Origin: Bacteroides sp. AN502(2024)
Lineage (GTDB): Bacteria; Bacteroidota; Bacteroidia; Bacteroidales; Bacteroidaceae
Reading direction: 5' to 3'
Assembly: GCF_041227145.1 (NCBI RefSeq)
Contig: NZ_JBGFSP010000003.1
Span: 2,170,001-2,234,000, forward strand
DNA: 64,000 nt
Below, piece by piece: positions 63,501 through 64,000 of this stretch; the first letter of the stretch is position 1; each line of letters begins with the position of its first letter. Both the position numbers and the translations under genes were made by a program. The notes beneath the pieces were generated by a model. It was not told the DNA's origin, made no database searches, and worked only from the letters and a program-made list of their open reading frames with translations.

Positions 63501-64000
63501 CACACCATAAAGGAAGAGTGGGCGCTTCGAATTCAGCGGGAAAAGGGGCAATCTTTTATTTTGAACTACCCTTATTCACGGATACTTGCGGACAGCTGGA
63601 ACCGGCTTCTGTGGAAGCAGCTACAGGCGTGGAAGTGAATGAACCAGATAGAATCGATTATACCTTCCTGAAAAAATATTCAGTGATGGTGGTAGAAGAT
63701 ACTCCCGAACTGCGAAGTTATCTGAAAGAAACGCTGAGTAATTATTTTGCCCGTGTATATGTTGCCAAGGATGGTAAAGAGGGATTGGAACAGATCAAAG
63801 ACCGATTGCCAGATATTATCATCAGTGATGTCATGATGCCCCGGATGAATGGGTTTGAACTTTGTCGGGAAGTGAAGACTAATCTGGATATCAGCCATAT
63901 TCCTTTTGTCTTATTGACCGCCTATCATAATTCTCAGAATATGTATACCGGTTATAAGACCGGAGCGGATGCCTTTTTGCCGAAACCTTTCGAAATAGAC
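60515..64000 (+). CDS. hybrid two-component system sensor/regulator (HTCS), 3' end outside window
   Basis: The frame is open from the ATG at 60515 to the right edge (1162 codons). It has a signal peptide (LFKIYLLFFFVGIAQ), then a periplasmic sensor of two seven-bladed propellers built of Reg_prop repeats (GYLWIGTESGLNCY, GIVWVGTDGGGINRF), a Y_Y_Y domain, and a TM segment (SWFYVGLYILLGAVAYSIVYY, about 757-777). The histidine kinase has H810 in NISHELRTPLTL, plus an ATP-binding domain (NFLMNALKFS, RDEGMGLN, GSGIGLSYAKSL). The receiver has phospho-acceptor D1105 in IIISDVMMPRMNG. The AraC-type DNA-binding domain should follow past the edge. Such regulators sense a breakdown product and switch on a PUL, here presumably to the right. 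Confidence 0.96.
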   Translation, partial: MRKILFKIYLLFFFVGIAQPILSQSPYYYYKQLGIKEGLSRSKVQCVLNDHRGYLWIGTESGLNCYDRDHLKQYLHRPGDERTLPSNNITFIAEDSLCNLWVATMNGICLYDRGSDSFRTLSNNGKPIYVASYLLVEGGILLGGSGAIYKYVYATNKLEPLYYAQDPVYYNPFWQMIRYDEENILLNSRWHGIYSFNMKTYEVKKIESFTENNYTSIYLDSYKRLWVSVYGNGLYCYQGDQLIKHFTASNSPLTYDVIHDIIERDNQLWVATDGGGINIISLDDFSFTNIQQKQDDVHSFPANTIYRLYLDPANNMWAGSIRKGLIGIKNVYACSYQNVPFGNLYGLSNQTINSFFQDSDGIVWVGTDGGGINRFDPVSGTFKHYPATKYEKVVSIVEYTPDELLFFSFNKGLFIFHKQTGQIRPFMLIDKEMNDQTCINGFSVNIQRITKTKILFSAQHIFIYDMVTRKFDIVATMGEEYERHSPLIIATKGAKTYLSDLKNICEYDSSEGTFRTIYQGQYTINDASMDQDGIFWLASTEGLVRYDPRTGKSELINTSLFQDVASVIADNQYRIWIGTRSHLFVYSSRIHNFTTLEEVDGVLPNEFIFHATLLTKNGDIFVGGTTGMTVINSAVHFDTDADYTVELLDVLLNGLPVSLSEERHEAAETIQIPWNFSSLQLKVLLNESDVFRKNFFRFNIEGLDQELASSNSNSLVINYLPIGEYTITASYYTRDGGWSMKQPILHVVVAPPWWKTSWFYVGLYILLGAVAYSIVYYFYRKKKAKQKREIMRLKNKMYEEKINFLTNISHELRTPLTLICAPLKRIINQESDKQDVEKLLVPIYKQAYQMKNIIDMVLDVRKLEEGKDMLHILPHPLNEWVCSVGDKFINEFYVKGIRLEYELDEQIKGVPFDQDKCEFVLSNFLMNALKFSESGTTTTLITTLSQEKDWVRISVRDEGMGLNMVDTDSLFSSFYQGGHEKGGSGIGLSYAKSLITHHKGRVGASNSAGKGAIFYFELPLFTDTCGQLEPASVEAATGVEVNEPDRIDYTFLKKYSVMVVEDTPELRSYLKETLSNYFARVYVAKDGKEGLEQIKDRLPDIIISDVMMPRMNGFELCREVKTNLDISHIPFVLLTAYHNSQNMYTGYKTGADAFLPKPFEID

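Overview
The window is chromosomal DNA from a gut Bacteroides-type bacterium (order Bacteroidales). The basis is the tandem SusC/SusD pair, the ECF-sigma/FecR-type anti-sigma pair, the hybrid two-component regulator at the right edge, the 2-oxoacid:ferredoxin oxidoreductase genes, the SecD-SecF fusion, and promoters with the Bacteroides signature TTTG-N19-TAnnTTTG in place of -35/-10 boxes. Species cannot be fixed from the sequence alone.

Layout. (1) 1-4.0 kb: a secreted barrel-type protein (minus strand, cut by the left edge) is divergent from a serine-type sulfatase. The intergenic region holds a repeated 12-bp half-site that looks like an operator. (2) 4.0-4.8 kb: non-coding DNA with a 41-bp tandem repeat of about 11 copies. 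(3) 4.8-14.6 kb: housekeeping genes. On the minus strand are a YifB/ComM-type AAA protein, a TlpA-like lipoprotein that has lost its CxxC, a TPR lipoprotein and xerD. On the plus strand is an aroQ-pyk-methyltransferase-rbfA-LolE-like permease run. (4) 14.7-15.3 kb: the decayed C-terminal part of an AAA ATPase of the DUF4143 type, minus strand. (5) 15.6-41.9 kb: a 26-kb polysaccharide utilisation locus (PUL), all on the plus strand: ECF sigma, FecR, DUF4832 protein, SusC with an STN domain, SusD, SusE/F-like lipoprotein, second DUF4832 protein, FAD oxidoreductase, GH36-like alpha-galactosidase, CE7 esterase, GH2, two DUF4886 proteins and two GH3. (6) 42.06-42.3 kb: the decayed N-terminal part of the same ATPase family, again minus strand. 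(7) 42.6-60.3 kb: housekeeping genes: korB-korA, tRNA-Arg(CCT), secDF, an M3 peptidase/endonuclease-phosphatase/two-rhomboid run, an HU protein, argS, a MauE/thioredoxin fusion with a small Cys-rich lipoprotein, a 6S-like RNA and topA. (8) 60.5 kb to the right edge: a hybrid two-component regulator, truncated before its DNA-binding domain.

How the PUL should work. The STN domain of the SusC-like transporter senses the substrate and signals through FecR to the ECF sigma factor. SusC/D and the SusE/F-like lipoprotein bind and import oligosaccharides. The secreted enzymes (GH3 x2, GH2, GH36-like, CE7, DUF4832 x2, DUF4886 x2) trim and deacetylate a branched, acetylated, galactose/glucose-type glycan. 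No polysaccharide-cleaving endo-enzyme is recognisable. The exact glycan is not deducible.

Main discovery. The two ATPase fragments flanking the PUL are complementary: residues about 1-78 lie on the right and about 95-310 on the left, same strand and in the correct order. The simplest reading is that the PUL was inserted into one ATPase gene, which then decayed. Other points of interest are a structured RNA resembling 6S RNA, and two DUF4832 paralogs that share a pair of glutamates typical of retaining glycosidases.
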